64,000 nt of DNA. Origin: Stenocarpella maydis (lineage: Eukaryota > Ascomycota > Sordariomycetes > Diaporthales > Diaporthaceae). The stretch's first letter is position 1. Each line of letters starts with the position of its first letter. Below, piece after piece: positions 1-11,523 of the stretch. The notes under the pieces were generated by a model, which saw only the letters and a list, made by a program, of their open reading frames with translations, was not told the origin of the DNA and did no database searches. Location of the stretch: positions 124,001-188,000 of the forward strand of contig NQMI01000066.1 of NCBI GenBank assembly GCA_002270565.1, written 5' to 3'. A program made the position numbers and the translations under genes.

Positions 1-2180
1 GAGGAGGGGATGCCCTGTGTTTCGAGACACACAAACACGAGAGGCTACCGGCTGCCCTACGAGGCATCGAGACTTCCCAGCGTTCGGACGCTCCCAAGAG
101 TCAATTATCATCGTGATGCCATTCTCCAGCTATTTTTTCCTAGCCCTTCCTGCGCTGCTACAGCCGGGCTGTTCCTGCATGAGTGAACATCGAGATTGCT
201 CGGGCGTGGTGTCAATGCTGCCTCGCTCGTGTTGGGGGAGAGTACAATGCGATGACTTATACGAGCCCCCCTTTGCGAGTGAGCAGCACGCACGCAGCTT
301 GGGCGATCGACTAACACGGCCTCGGTGTTTGAGCATCCTACACTTGCACCTGAAATGAGATTGACAAAGGGTCATCGACTCGGTACTGCAAGACAGGCTA
401 TCATGGCGCGACCAAGTTCCCGGCCAGCCGGCCTGCTGTGGAATTCCACAGAAGGGTCCGTCAGTCCCTGGTCGGCGATGGTGAGGCATTAGTCTATCGC
501 TAGCATTTGCCCTGGCGGGCGGCGGTTGACTAGCCGTCTTGGGCCGATCACCTTTTGCTCCCTAAAAACCAGCACAACCCGCCGGCGGTTGTACGTACCT
601 ACCGGCGTGGACTGCGTGGGTGTTCCTGGCCTCTGGGTTGAACCGACCGGTCAGGAGGCGAACATCCGTCCCATGTTCTGTGCGCCGCCCGTGGTGTTCC
701 TGAGGCACGGACGGCGAAGTGTTGGTCAGACTCTGCGGGGCGTCGCCTCGATGGCGCCCTGTCCGTTGGCTGCAGCAACCGAGAGCGTGCTGGGGAGAAA
801 TGAATGCAGGTCAGCTAAACTCGGCTCCCCCTCGGCCAAAAGCTTGATGGGCGTGCGTTGGTAAGATTCAGAAGGAAAGTGTTCGAGGCTGCCGTTCCTG
901 TCCGTTTACGTTTGCAAACATCGGCTCAGGCAGCTGGAGCCAAGGCGGTGGCATGATGTTTGACTAACCAAGAGAACAACAAAGCTTGTGGTAGTCGAGG
1001 AGATGAGCACCAGCACACGTTGTTGGTGCGCGGACTGCTCGCTGGCCAGAGCCCACGCGCGCCGCGACGGTTGGTGCTGGGTGTTGGCGCTTGGCATATT
1101 GGCTATTGCGGCGTTGCTCAGCGGGAATGCAATGGATACCATTTTCAATCTCATGATGCAGGGTGGAGGCCAAGACTATCGACAGTTGGCCTCGACGTTT
1201 GGCTCGTGGGCCTGTCAGCACTAGGGCAGCTCTGGATCTGGGGGGCGGTGTGTGCCTTCTCGTGGCCTTCACCTCACCTCATCTTTACCTCAGCCGTCGT
1301 CTACGCCCTGAGTCTCGGCACCATCGCGCGGTAATTACCAACTGTCTACCTAAATGTCATGGCATGGGATGGGAGCCGGGGCGGACTAGTGCCCAGCTGT
1401 TAAGCTGTTGGCAGTTGTTGGCGGGAGCAGTCCCGGCTTCTTGGTGACGGTAGTCGACTGGTGCGAAGGATGCAGCCGTGAGTCCCCGTTAGTAGACTGT
1501 GCCGCACACGTGCGTGGTGGCTTAACACCGCATCCTCTTGGGACATCCTCTTGGGGCCATGGCTTCTTCAAAGAACTTTTTTATTATTAGCCATGTAAGT
1601 GGGTGGAGGGGACAGGATCCGGTCAATCGTCTAGTGCTCGTGGCATTCTGGCGTACATACACATAGCGTGCCGTAACGCCCTCAGATCTGCCGTGTCTCT
1701 CGCGCTGTTGTGGTGCCCAAGTGTACAGTATGTACCAAGGTCCGTTACTGCGCCGCGTGCTGCTGTGATGTCTCGACAGACAACTGCATACGTACAGTAC
1801 ATACGGAGTATACGCAGGACACGCACACCCACAGCACAATAAGGTAGGACGCTACCGCAGGCCAGACCAAGCCACGACGGTGGCAGAAATTAATTTTAGC
1901 ATCCCTGCCGAGGTGGGGTTCAACGTGTCGTTCCGACCACTCACACATCAGCCGGCCTGGCGAGCCTGTCTCTCCCCTCTCCTTCTCCACCCGCCTGCCA
2001 GGCCTGCCAACATTGTGTTGAAGTGAACAATCAACACAACCCACTCTCGGTCCGGAGGCAGCACCCAATTGGTCGTATCGATCAGCGACCACCTGCCGCC
2101 ATGACAAAGACCAAGGAAGAGGGCCAAGATCGCGGCCGTTTTGTTTCTGACTCTGGTGCATCTACCGGTGGGCTGTCATT

Positions 2181-2242
2181 CCGTCCGTCAGCCCGTCCGT
2201 CAGCCCGTCCGTCAGCCCGTCCGTCAGCCCGTCCGTCAGCCC
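2181..2242. repeat. 12-bp tandem repeat, about five copies
   Basis: Five near-perfect head-to-tail copies of the unit GTCCGTCAGCCC are visible. The unit is a multiple of three, so both strands stay open across it and give spurious ORFs. It lies in non-coding sequence, far from any supported gene. Confidence 0.9.
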
Positions 2243-4571
2243 CGTCGTTTTGTCTCTGAGTCTGTGAGCAAGCCGTGCCTGGTGCGACGACTAGACGACC
2301 TGGCGCTGGGGCGGGACCAAACGGTGGGGACCTGTGCCTGGATCTTACAGCATCACTGGGTCTCAGATACCGTGACCACATGCCAGCCGGTCACTTAGTG
2401 AGTCGCTTAGTCTGTCGACGAACCGGCGTCCAACATCGCCTGAGGACGTCGAACCAACAACACGAGGGATCTGTCGACGCAATGCGCGGCGCAACAGCAA
2501 CAACACCAGCCTGCGCGGGTGCGGCGAGGCGGCTGATTGTTGAGCTTGTCCACAAGTGGTGCTGTTCGTCCTGGTGCGGCGCCCAAGAGGATCACTTGCC
2601 GGGTCCATCCATCGCTGCTGAGGCTTTCCTGACCATGGGTTCCCACTCGAGCCCCAGGCCACATCAAGCCTCCCAAGGATCGATTGGGATGGGCCATGGC
2701 AGGAGGATCTCGTCGGGCTGGTCACTGTATTCCAAGTCGGGAAGCACCAACAACTTCAGGAACCAAAGATGGCAGGACGGATGGACCAGACCAGTGGGGA
2801 CATGATCCGCGAGCGGGTACCCACCAGCCTCGCCGCATCGCAAATTACACACCATCGTGTACTGTGCCTGGGCTGTGTACTATTGCCTGCTTTGCAGATA
2901 CACTACAACTGCGTCCATGTTGCAAAATGCAACATGACACAGCACAGCAAGGAAGGACACGCAAGAAATGCGACGTTCGTCGGCATCGCTGGCAATACTG
3001 CCGAGCACAGGCCCCCGCCCGGCCTCTGTGTGGGTGTGTGTGCCCTGCGGCGGCGGCGATAGGCACGATGGCGTGCGATGGACTGCTGCTACCTTCCTAG
3101 TCATGGCATGCCATGATGTGGTATGGGCCTTTCCCACTCTGTTCCTCGTGATGCCTCCGCGCAAATTGGGATGCGGAAGCGGATTTGGGATGCATCGCTG
3201 GGCCTGCATCATTGCAACCCCAGGTTGGGCGCAGACTTCGGACGGGAGACATGACAGGCCTATCGAAGGGGAGGGCGTCACTACCACATGTACCAACATG
3301 GCCGTCAGTGTTTACTGCAAGATTCGTCGTACCTGAGCATAACGGGCAGCCCCCTCGTTCCGTGCCAGCCAGACGGGGGGGGGAGGGAAGGCCCTTGGTG
3401 TGCGGTACCGGTGTGGGTGGATGGGAGAAAACACAGGTTGAACAGGTAGATAGACTACGGAGTACACAGTAAGCACGAGGCAGGGAAAGGCACACCACAC
3501 GCTAGGGGCTCCTCTGGCAGCAAAGCCACCCCAGGCCCTGCGTGTGCGTGTGCGCGCGCGTGCGTGCACAGCTTTCTTTCTGTGCCTGGGTGGGTGGTGG
3601 ATTTTGGGTTGCGGATGCGTGATGGGGGGTCGGATGGGGAAGGGGGGGCCCTTTCTCTGTTTCTCTCCCTTCCGTTTCCCTGCATTCCTCCAATCCTGAT
3701 TATCCCTCGCCCACCTGGCTCCTCTATTTTTCTGCTCGGCCGCGCGTGGTCTCCCTGTCCCCTGTCAATGGTCCCCTGTCCCTGTCCCTGCCCCTCCTCC
3801 TCGGCCCTCCACCAAAGATCACCACCCCAGCACCCACACTATTCCTCAATCTCCCAGATCCCCGGTCCCTGTCTGTGCCCGCGTGCCTGTCCCCTCTGCC
3901 CTGGCCTCGTCTATATCGTATCCTAGTCCTGGGCTGGCTGACTGACTCTGGTTGACATTTCATTTACTTGTCACCACCACCGCAGCGCCGGTCCTTGCCC
4001 TTCCCTCGCTTCTGCTCCCCCCTCCCTCTCCCTACTGTTGTCGACGCCGACCGGTTTTCTTTATTCTCGAAAAGCGACGATTCACTTCCCTTGCTCCAAC
4101 CGTCGTCCTTTTCTTTGCAGCGGCCTTTCTCCCGGCGGTTGCGAGGGCACTTCGATAGATAGACAAAGGAAAAGGGCCCCGTTGTGCATACCCGCGGCCG
4201 ATCTCCACCCAGGATTAGCCCGCCCAACTCCACGGCCCCCTTTTCCCGAAATTGCGCTGCCAATGTCTTTTGTGGCTTAATCTCGACCTTTCCACCACAA
4301 CAGTTCCCAAACCACCACGGCCATCGCTTTGCTCTCTGAACTTTCACATCCTTCTGACGAGTCCCTCGTCAAGTCGCTCTTTAAGCCCCTCCAAAGCCCA
4401 AAACACTCGTTCTTTACTGGCACGTCCAGAAACAGTCAGTCAGCCCTCCCTTTTTCTCTCCTCTGCCGGGGAGGTGGAGCGCCCAGGACTTCGGGCGCTT
4501 CCCTCGTTCCGTGGTTCCCTGTCCCGACAGCAGTCAGCCACTGGCGGATCATTCATGCGCGCAGCATATAG

Positions 4572-4614
4572 GTATGAGGTATGCATGGGGCCACATCACT
4601 GACTATTCATATAG
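4572..4614 (+). other. Possible short intron in the MSB2 5' leader
   Basis: The stretch begins GTATGAGG, carries a CACTGAC branch-like motif about 20 bases before its end, and ends CATATAG. This is the layout of a fungal intron, though 43 bp is at the short end. If real, it is a 5' UTR intron 212 bases before the ATG at 4827. Confidence 0.25.
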
Positions 4615-4826
4615 ATTACACACTCCTTGACCCATTGTCAAGTACATTCGTTTGTTCCCTCCTTCCTGACAGTGAGTCGCCAGCACCTCGTCGCCAGCCG
4701 CCCGCTCCTCGCGTGCTGACTGTCGTCGAGACAATCTGCACAGGCCCTCGCCGACTCGTGGTGTTTGAAACCTAGCAGACTACTCTTCGACCACCGGTAC
4801 GGATGAATTGCCAGTAGACCGAGAGG

Positions 4827-7634
4827 ATGCAGACCAAGTCGCTTTTGGTCTCTGCGCTGGTGGCTGCTTCGACATTCGCCGGCGCAGAACCAGTGGCCAA
4901 GCGGAAGATATACTTTCCTCGCGAGGTCAAGAGACAGTTTACGAATGCGACGGTCACGGACATCGCCACCCCGGTTTCTACCACGACCGAGTCAACCACG
5001 ACCGTCATCGTCACGTCCGAATCCTCCTTCAGCCAGAGCCTCTCGTTGCCAGACCTTGTGACGAGCCTGCAGCCGTCTGGCCCCGTTTTGACAACGACAG
5101 CGTCTGACACTGCTGTTGTGTCTCCGAGCGGGACCCCGGCTACGACGAGTACGAGCACTGCAGAGAATGATGCCACGACTGCTACCTCTGCCGTGGGAAC
5201 CACGATCTTGGGGCCATCTACGGCGACTAACCCCAGTTCAGCCGAGTTGGTTGTCTCGCCTCCCTCTTCGTCGTCAGCCGGTACCACCACGGCCGTTTCC
5301 TCGGGCGCTACCTCGGACGCTACCCCAAGTGCGAGCTTGGTCGAGACAACGGCGACTAGCGCCAGCGAGACCCAGTTGCTTCCAACTGGACTCCCCATCA
5401 CCTCTGCCCTGAGCAGCATTCTGTCCGACATCACATCTTCTGGGACCGACACCGCCTCGACAGGCCCCGTCCCAACCGAGATTGTGCAGCCAACAAGCCG
5501 GACGTCATCTGACAGTGCAATCCAGTCTGCCACTGGATCTACCAGTGAGACCCAGTTGCTTCCAACTGGGCTTCCCGTCACCTCTGGCCCGAGCAGTATT
5601 GTGTCCCAGACCACCGCTTCTGGGAGCGAGACTGCCTCGACTGGTCCCGTCCCAACCGAGATTGTGCAGCCAACGAGCCGTACTTCAGAAGCCAGCGATG
5701 GCACGACCGCAACCGGATCCGCCACGAGTGTGGCTGATCCTTCCAGCTCCAACACCGCCAGCACCCAGACAGGCGGCGCTACCGTGCCCACGTCGGCTGC
5801 CGATTCGACCAGCGCGACCTCGACCGCGGCCACGGAGACCGGAGCCACCACTGGCCCAATCCCCACAGGCTCCATCTCGTCCACCGGTTCTGGCATTGTC
5901 ATCGCACCCACAGGAATCGTGACACCGACTTCGGCCGGCCTCCCTATCAGCAGTATCCTGTCCGGTGTGTCAAGTGACCTCGTAGGTCCAACCTCAGCAA
6001 ACGGAACCGAGTCCGACATTGTCTCCGCTACGCAGACTACGGCTCAAAGTGTCGATCCATCAGCCACAGGCCCGGGCACCGGAGTCACCTCTGCTACGGC
6101 CACTGAGTCTACGATTGACGCCTCCGCTACGGGCCCGGGCACAGGTGTTGCGTCCGCTACTACTGCGTCCGCCACGGGACCTGGTACAGGTACTACCATC
6201 ATCTCGCCCACCGGAACCTCGTCTGTCCAGACCATAGACCCCTCTGCAACTGGACCTGGAACCGGCATTACTACTCAAACGCCTCTGCCGAGCGGAACAG
6301 ATATTAACAACGGCACTACGGTCTCCAGCACCGACGTTGGATCCAGCACCGACATCCCAATCACTGCCAATACCACCGTCTCAGATCTGCCGGCAACCAC
6401 CATCGGCACTTCGACCTTGCCGACGGCGACCGATGCGACCGTATCCCAGAACGCCACCTCAGATGAGGTTCCCACGTCCACGGCAGAACTGCCGACCACC
6501 TTCACCCTTCCGCCCAACGCCACCGCCCCAGTGACAGAGACGGATACTGCTACTATTCCGATTACCACGGCGGCTGCGACCACCACCACCTCAGACACCC
6601 TTCCCAGCATCACTACTGTCTCATCCGAGAGTCTAGGCACGAGCTTAGTCCCTATTTCTACCATCACCGACTCGTCTGAGTCGTGGCTGCCCACAACTAT
6701 CATCGTTGCGCCATCGACCAGCACTGTGACCGGCACTGATACTGCAACGTCTGCCACCTCGTTGCCGAGCAATCTGCCCAAGGCCATTACACCCGACACT
6801 GGCACGTTGCCTATTCCCGAGGGCACTGTCGAGATTCAACTTGGCTTCAAGTTCCCCCTGAACTACGCTTTCGTTGCCAGCCACCCTAAGGCGGCTGCTC
6901 AGGTCCTTTCAGGGATCCCCAAGGCACTGCGGAACGCGGCTGGCGTCGACAATGATACCCTCATTCAGATGCGAAGACTCCAGCCGCTGCTAGGGTTTGA
7001 CCAGGGGAGGGGTTACACGCCGACCATCGCTGTTGCGACGTACCCAGCGGACCTGGTGAGCACACTAAGCTTACAGGTCAAGCAGCCGGCTTCTGCGTTG
7101 TACCAACAGGGGGACGCACTGGTGAGGAATATCACGCAACAGATTGATCCCACCATCAGTATCATGATTGGTGGTGGCGCAGACGGATATGGCTCCACCG
7201 GTACCGACAGCGGAGGCGGCTCATCCAACCCGTCCTCTCCAAGCGGCAACAGCGGTGACGTATTTGGAAACTCGGGACCTGGTGACTCCTCCGCAAGCCA
7301 GAGAGGACAGACGGCTGGTATTGCTGTGGGTGCCGTTGTCGTTTCGGCAGCTTACGGAACTGCCATGTTCATCATTGCTCGGCGCTATAAGCGAAGGAAG
7401 CAGGCTCATGCTCGCACCAGCTCTGTCTCCCACGGCTCCCCGATGCGCCAGCCCGGTAGCCCGGCCCTGATGGGTGGAGCCCTGCTGAGCCGCGACATGT
7501 CCAGCTACGGAGCAGCGGGCGGCCGTGATAGCCATGGCAGTGGCAGGACCGGACGAAGCGGCATGAGCAACTCGGCACGAACAGCCTACATCTCACCACC
7601 CGTCGCGGCAGCGAACTCGTTGGGCTGGAACTGA
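4827..7634 (+). CDS. MSB2: Msb2-like signalling mucin, plasma-membrane sensor
   Basis: Single-exon gene of 935 codons. The protein opens with a signal peptide (residues 1-20, ending AGA before EP) and has dibasic Kex2-like sites at 25-26 and 35-36. A Ser/Thr/Pro-rich mucin region fills about residues 37-660, with a 60-residue tandem duplication (about 175-291) and four SATGPGTG motifs (about 411-481). A conserved extracellular domain follows at about 665-790, then one membrane segment at about 830-851, a stop-transfer RRYKRRKQ, and an 84-residue cytosolic tail ending with ISPPVAAANSLGWN. This order and the tail match fungal Msb2, a sensor that feeds the Cdc42/Ste50/Ste11 MAP-kinase routes for surface sensing and osmotic or wall stress. 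The mucin region gives a long antisense open frame that is not a gene. A Hkr1-type mucin is the main alternative, but the tail favours Msb2. Confidence 0.88.
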   Translation: MQTKSLLVSALVAASTFAGAEPVAKRKIYFPREVKRQFTNATVTDIATPVSTTTESTTTVIVTSESSFSQSLSLPDLVTSLQPSGPVLTTTASDTAVVSPSGTPATTSTSTAENDATTATSAVGTTILGPSTATNPSSAELVVSPPSSSSAGTTTAVSSGATSDATPSASLVETTATSASETQLLPTGLPITSALSSILSDITSSGTDTASTGPVPTEIVQPTSRTSSDSAIQSATGSTSETQLLPTGLPVTSGPSSIVSQTTASGSETASTGPVPTEIVQPTSRTSEASDGTTATGSATSVADPSSSNTASTQTGGATVPTSAADSTSATSTAATETGATTGPIPTGSISSTGSGIVIAPTGIVTPTSAGLPISSILSGVSSDLVGPTSANGTESDIVSATQTTAQSVDPSATGPGTGVTSATATESTIDASATGPGTGVASATTASATGPGTGTTIISPTGTSSVQTIDPSATGPGTGITTQTPLPSGTDINNGTTVSSTDVGSSTDIPITANTTVSDLPATTIGTSTLPTATDATVSQNATSDEVPTSTAELPTTFTLPPNATAPVTETDTATIPITTAAATTTTSDTLPSITTVSSESLGTSLVPISTITDSSESWLPTTIIVAPSTSTVTGTDTATSATSLPSNLPKAITPDTGTLPIPEGTVEIQLGFKFPLNYAFVASHPKAAAQVLSGIPKALRNAAGVDNDTLIQMRRLQPLLGFDQGRGYTPTIAVATYPADLVSTLSLQVKQPASALYQQGDALVRNITQQIDPTISIMIGGGADGYGSTGTDSGGGSSNPSSPSGNSGDVFGNSGPGDSSASQRGQTAGIAVGAVVVSAAYGTAMFIIARRYKRRKQAHARTSSVSHGSPMRQPGSPALMGGALLSRDMSSYGAAGGRDSHGSGRTGRSGMSNSARTAYISPPVAAANSLGWN

Positions 7635-9070
7635 AGTTGATGTTCTGGGCACCAGATCTAACCTGACATCTACCTGGCATCTACTTTTTTCTGCATCTCG
7701 TTACAGCCTTTTGTTTCTGATTCACAACTACGATACCCTTCTGGTCCCGCTTCGTGCATTAACCACCCTGGGTGGGGACTTGTGGAGCCGGTGAAGCAGA
7801 GACCGCGTAATGAGCGCGGTTGGCTAACCTGTGTCGTTCCATGTCTTATTAGCCTTCATCGTGGCGGACCCCGGACACTCCAGGGCCCACCGTTAACTTT
7901 GATATCCCCTCGTCGGTTTAGAGGATCAGGGCTGGCTTTTTAGGCCCTGGTCTGGCAACGAGGTACTTGTTTTTTTAATGCATTATTCTTACTGGAGGTG
8001 ACGAGCGTGCACGAAGACGAGGCAAGAGGGAATGACGACCGTCACGCCTGGGGATGTGGGGATGAAAAAGGGGACACGGGAGAGACACGGGGGAGGAGGC
8101 GTAGGAGCCGGGGGAAGGCTCCTATATCCAACTCGTCACTTGTACACACAGGATTCGAGGACAAGGATGGATGCACAGTAAAGTGGGAACTCAGTCCGAG
8201 TGGACAGGGACATATATACGCCTGACCTAGGCGAACTCCCCTTTCTCTTTGTATCACTGTTACATACCACCTCGAGAAGACAATCTAGACGATCAAAACG
8301 GGCCCTCTGGCCCATGAACCAAAACAAGCTTCCACACTGGCAGAGAAGACCATGCCGTACTTTTTAATGTCTCCAGCCATGCGCAGATTCCATGAGCTGC
8401 AGTGTGGAGTAGTACCTGTTCTTGCACCGCATGGTTTCGAGCTCTGCCGGGCCATGTCCATCGGGAACCCTGCTCCACGATGACTGTGCGGCTGCAACAT
8501 ACAGCCATAACAACATGAACAAAATAACAAGCCATCCAGCTGAAGCAATCAGGACCTGATGGAGTCTAGTCGGATCTGGTTGAGCCGTGCTGTCTCGGTG
8601 CACCCAAGCAGCCACACGGGCTGACAGGCCAACCTTTTCAGCATTGGTGCATAGCTATAAATACCTGCCCCAGGAGTTAGAACCCCTCAGCTTCGAGCAT
8701 ACTTTGTACGACTACACGGAATGCGGTACCATTTATGGACCTGAGCCTGCTCCGAATCCAACACAGAGTTTGACTGTGCCTTTTGAAACTACAGATATCT
8801 GGTGTCGCTGGTATGTAGTTTAACAGGCTTAAGGAGGGAGAATCCCACCCTAGTTAGCCATGCACGGATACTAAAAAAGAAAGCTGGCCTGCCAAAACGC
8901 CCTCGTCCCTGATTCGGGGTGGAGGCGTGCCCCCTGCACCTCCCCCTAACCGTTGACTGTCGTCGATCGCCTGGTGTCGCGACGTGGGATCCTTCCATGC
9001 TGCAACATGAGCATCTGTCCCAACTGACACCCGATTCTTTCTTTTCTCTCACGGCTCTCCTCTTTGCCCG
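7635..9070. other. Intergenic, mucin 3' end and permease promoter
   Basis: No gene-like ORF. The first few hundred bases are probably 3' UTR of the mucin gene. The part before 9071 is C/T-rich and probably the promoter and leader of the permease gene. Confidence 0.6.
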
Positions 9071-11312
9071 ATGTCCTACCGCGCGTTGGAGGAAGGGGGG
9101 ACGGGCTACGCGGCCGCCCTGTCCTCGCCTCAGGGGCCAGAGGTGCTCCGGGCCGTGAGCTCTTGGCCCCCGCCATATGGGCTCGACCGACCGACCCCTG
9201 AGGGTGGCGGCAACGGTGGAAGTGAAGAGGACCTGGGGCGGGAGGACCAAGGCCTGGCCACGCACCCTTTCCTCAGTAGCAGCAGCACCACCAGCAGTCA
9301 TGATGACAGCAGCAGCGACGCCGGCGGCGGCGACGGCGGAGTCTACCGGCTGCATGGAGGACGCCATGGGCGCCTCGGGAGAGGCTTTACCTGGACTGAC
9401 GAGGAAGAGCGTTCAGTCGTGCACAAGTTGGACCGCCGCCTGGTCCTCTTCGTAGCGTTCCTGTACATGCTGAGCTTCCTGGACCGGTCGAGTCTGTCCC
9501 ACTACCCTCTTTCACCCTGCTCATTACTACCCTGCTCTCTTTCAGGCCGAATGTGGCTCATCGCTAAATCCCGTTCCTGGCTGGTTCCTTGCGTCCAGCC
9601 CCCAAATGTTGGACATCCTCATCCGGTCTCCAGCTGGGGGCGGAAAGTTTAACGTCCCCCCCCCCCCAAAGGAAACTTGGGACGATCTGTAAACCCAAGT
9701 TGAGACATAAAGGACTGACGGTCTAATAATAGACATTGGCAACGCCTACATCGCAGGCATGGATGAAGATCTCACCCTGCGCACGACAGCAGCCGGGCCC
9801 GCGAAGGATGGTGGTGTTGGTGGTGGTGGGGCCGCCGCCGCCGAGGCCCCCTCCTCATCCTCCTCCTCCTCCTCCTACTACTACGAGTGGGCGCTGGCGT
9901 CTTTTTATATCGCCTACATCGCCTTCGAGTGGCTATCCCTGCTCTGGAGCCGCATCCCCGCGCACGCCTACGTGGCCGGCATCGTGCTCTCGTGGGGCGC
10001 CGTGGCCTCGCTGCAGGCCGTGGCCACGTCGTGGTGGTTCCTGGTCGCGCTACGCTTCCTATTAGGGGTCGCCGAGGCCGGATTCACTGGTATCCCGATC
10101 TACCTGAGCTTCTTCTTCCGCAGGGAGGAGCTGGCGCTGAGGACTGCGGTGTTCATCTCCGGTAGGCTTGATTGACCTCTGATGCCCGCTGGAGCCCGGG
10201 GGAGAAGAAGAGAAGAGACAAGAGCCTGGTAGAGCCCGAGCGAGTGCTGACCGCCAAACTAAACCAAAGCTGCGCCGCTCGCCACCACCTTTGCCTCATC
10301 CCTGGCGTGGCTAATCACCAAGTTCGCCGAGAATGGGCCCATCGCGCCGTGGAGGCTGCTCTTCCTCGTCGAGGGCTTTCCGGCTGTGGTGATAGCGACT
10401 GTCGCCTTCAGGGTGATCCCGGACTTGCCCGAGAAAGCGACGTACCTGACCAGGCGCGAGAAGAAGATCGCGAGGTTGCGCCTCTCGGACGGAGGTGATG
10501 GAGAAGAAGAGCACCGCGATGACTGGTCTTCTGATGACACTGGGCGGCGGCGGCGCTGTGGTAGGGACTTCTGGACAGTGCTCCGCGACCCAGTCCCGTG
10601 GACGACAGCGGGCATCTTCCTGCTCACAAACATAGCGTACTCGTCCCTCCCGGTATTCCTCCCCTCCATCTTGACACAGATGGGACACAGTCCCGTGGCC
10701 TCGCAGGCTCTCTCCGTCCCTCCCTACCTGGTCTCCTTCATCACCGTGCTAGCCGTGGCAAAGGCCTCCGATGCCCTGCAGTCTCGCGCGTACCTCGTAG
10801 CAGCATGCGCAACATCGTCGGCGCTGGGGTACGTCTTCCTCGCCCTGAGCCACCGCCTGAGCGACCTGCTCGCCGGGCCGGTGTCTCAGGGCGGTGGCGG
10901 CCGCGGAAATAGAGGCCTCGACATGGCGCGGTACCTAGCCATCTACCCAGCAGCAGCCGGCTTCTTTTGTGTCGTCGTCCTGACCATCGCCTGGAATATC
11001 AACAACACCCGCGCCCGGGCCCACAAGGGCACCGCGTTCGCGCTCATGCAGGTCGTCGGGCAGACGGGTCCGCTCATCGGGACGAGGCTTTACCCCAAAG
11101 GGGGCGGCCCGTGGTTCGCGGGCGGCATGGCAGCCTGTGCCGCGGCCATGTTCGGCGTCGCGGGGCTGGCCCTGGGGCTGAGGGCGTACCTGGCGAGGGC
11201 GAACAGGCGGGCTGATGAGGATGCGGCGGGAGGGGGCTGGGAGGAGGGGGAGACGCTGTTTGTGACGGATAAGGGTGGCAGTAACAGGGTGGGATTTAGG
11301 TATATCCTGTAG
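9071..11312 (+). CDS. MFS permease, anion:cation symporter (allantoate/nicotinate permease-like)
   Basis: Three exons: 9071-9491, 9733-10161, 10270-11312, giving 630 aa. Both introns (241 and 108 bp) are GT..AG. The first junction restores the family motif LDRSNIGNA at the end of TM1; the second joins TM5 to a SLAWLITKF segment. The pre-TM1 signature DRRLVLFVAFLYMLSFLDRS, an RFLLGVAEAGF helix and the WRLLFLVEG motif are typical of the ACS/DAL5-TNA1 branch of the major facilitator superfamily, which imports organic anions such as allantoate, nicotinate, pantothenate or biotin precursors. The substrate cannot be told from sequence. Unusual points are a long acidic/Ser/Gly-rich N-terminal tail of about 110 residues and a Gly/Ala/Ser-rich insertion between TM1 and TM2 just after the first junction. 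The gene converges on the ribokinase gene with 211 bp between stop codons. Confidence 0.88.
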
Positions 11313-11523
11313 CGATCACGTCCCATGACAGGATAATTGATCTCAAATGCGGGATATCTGGCGTGGGATATTCGAGATGCTACCACGGCGTGACATGCCT
11401 GTATGATTTTGATCATCAGCCCGGGTCTAAATGGGACAGACAGCACGTAGACCATGGCTGATCTTGGCTGATCTCGTGACACATCCTCGCAAGGCTTCCA
11501 GGATTGACCCATCTCTGTCACCA

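Larger units (their letters stand above)
1..4826. other. Gene-free region upstream of the MSB2-like gene
   Basis: I see no ORF here that resembles a protein family; the open frames are short and lack splice partners. The stretch holds a 12-bp minisatellite at 2181-2242, a G/C homopolymer near 3376, a GT/GC-rich alternation near 3541-3566, and from about 3640 to 4550 a strongly C/T-rich top strand typical of fungal promoters and 5' leaders. The C/T-rich part probably contains the promoter and a long 5' UTR of the mucin gene that starts at 4827. Nothing else can be assigned. Confidence 0.6.

Noticed and set aside
4772..6019. 415-codon antisense open frame opposite the mucin gene
   Set aside because: It mirrors the Ser/Thr-rich codon pattern of the mucin gene (Val/Ala-rich low-complexity peptide), has no family resemblance and no splice context.
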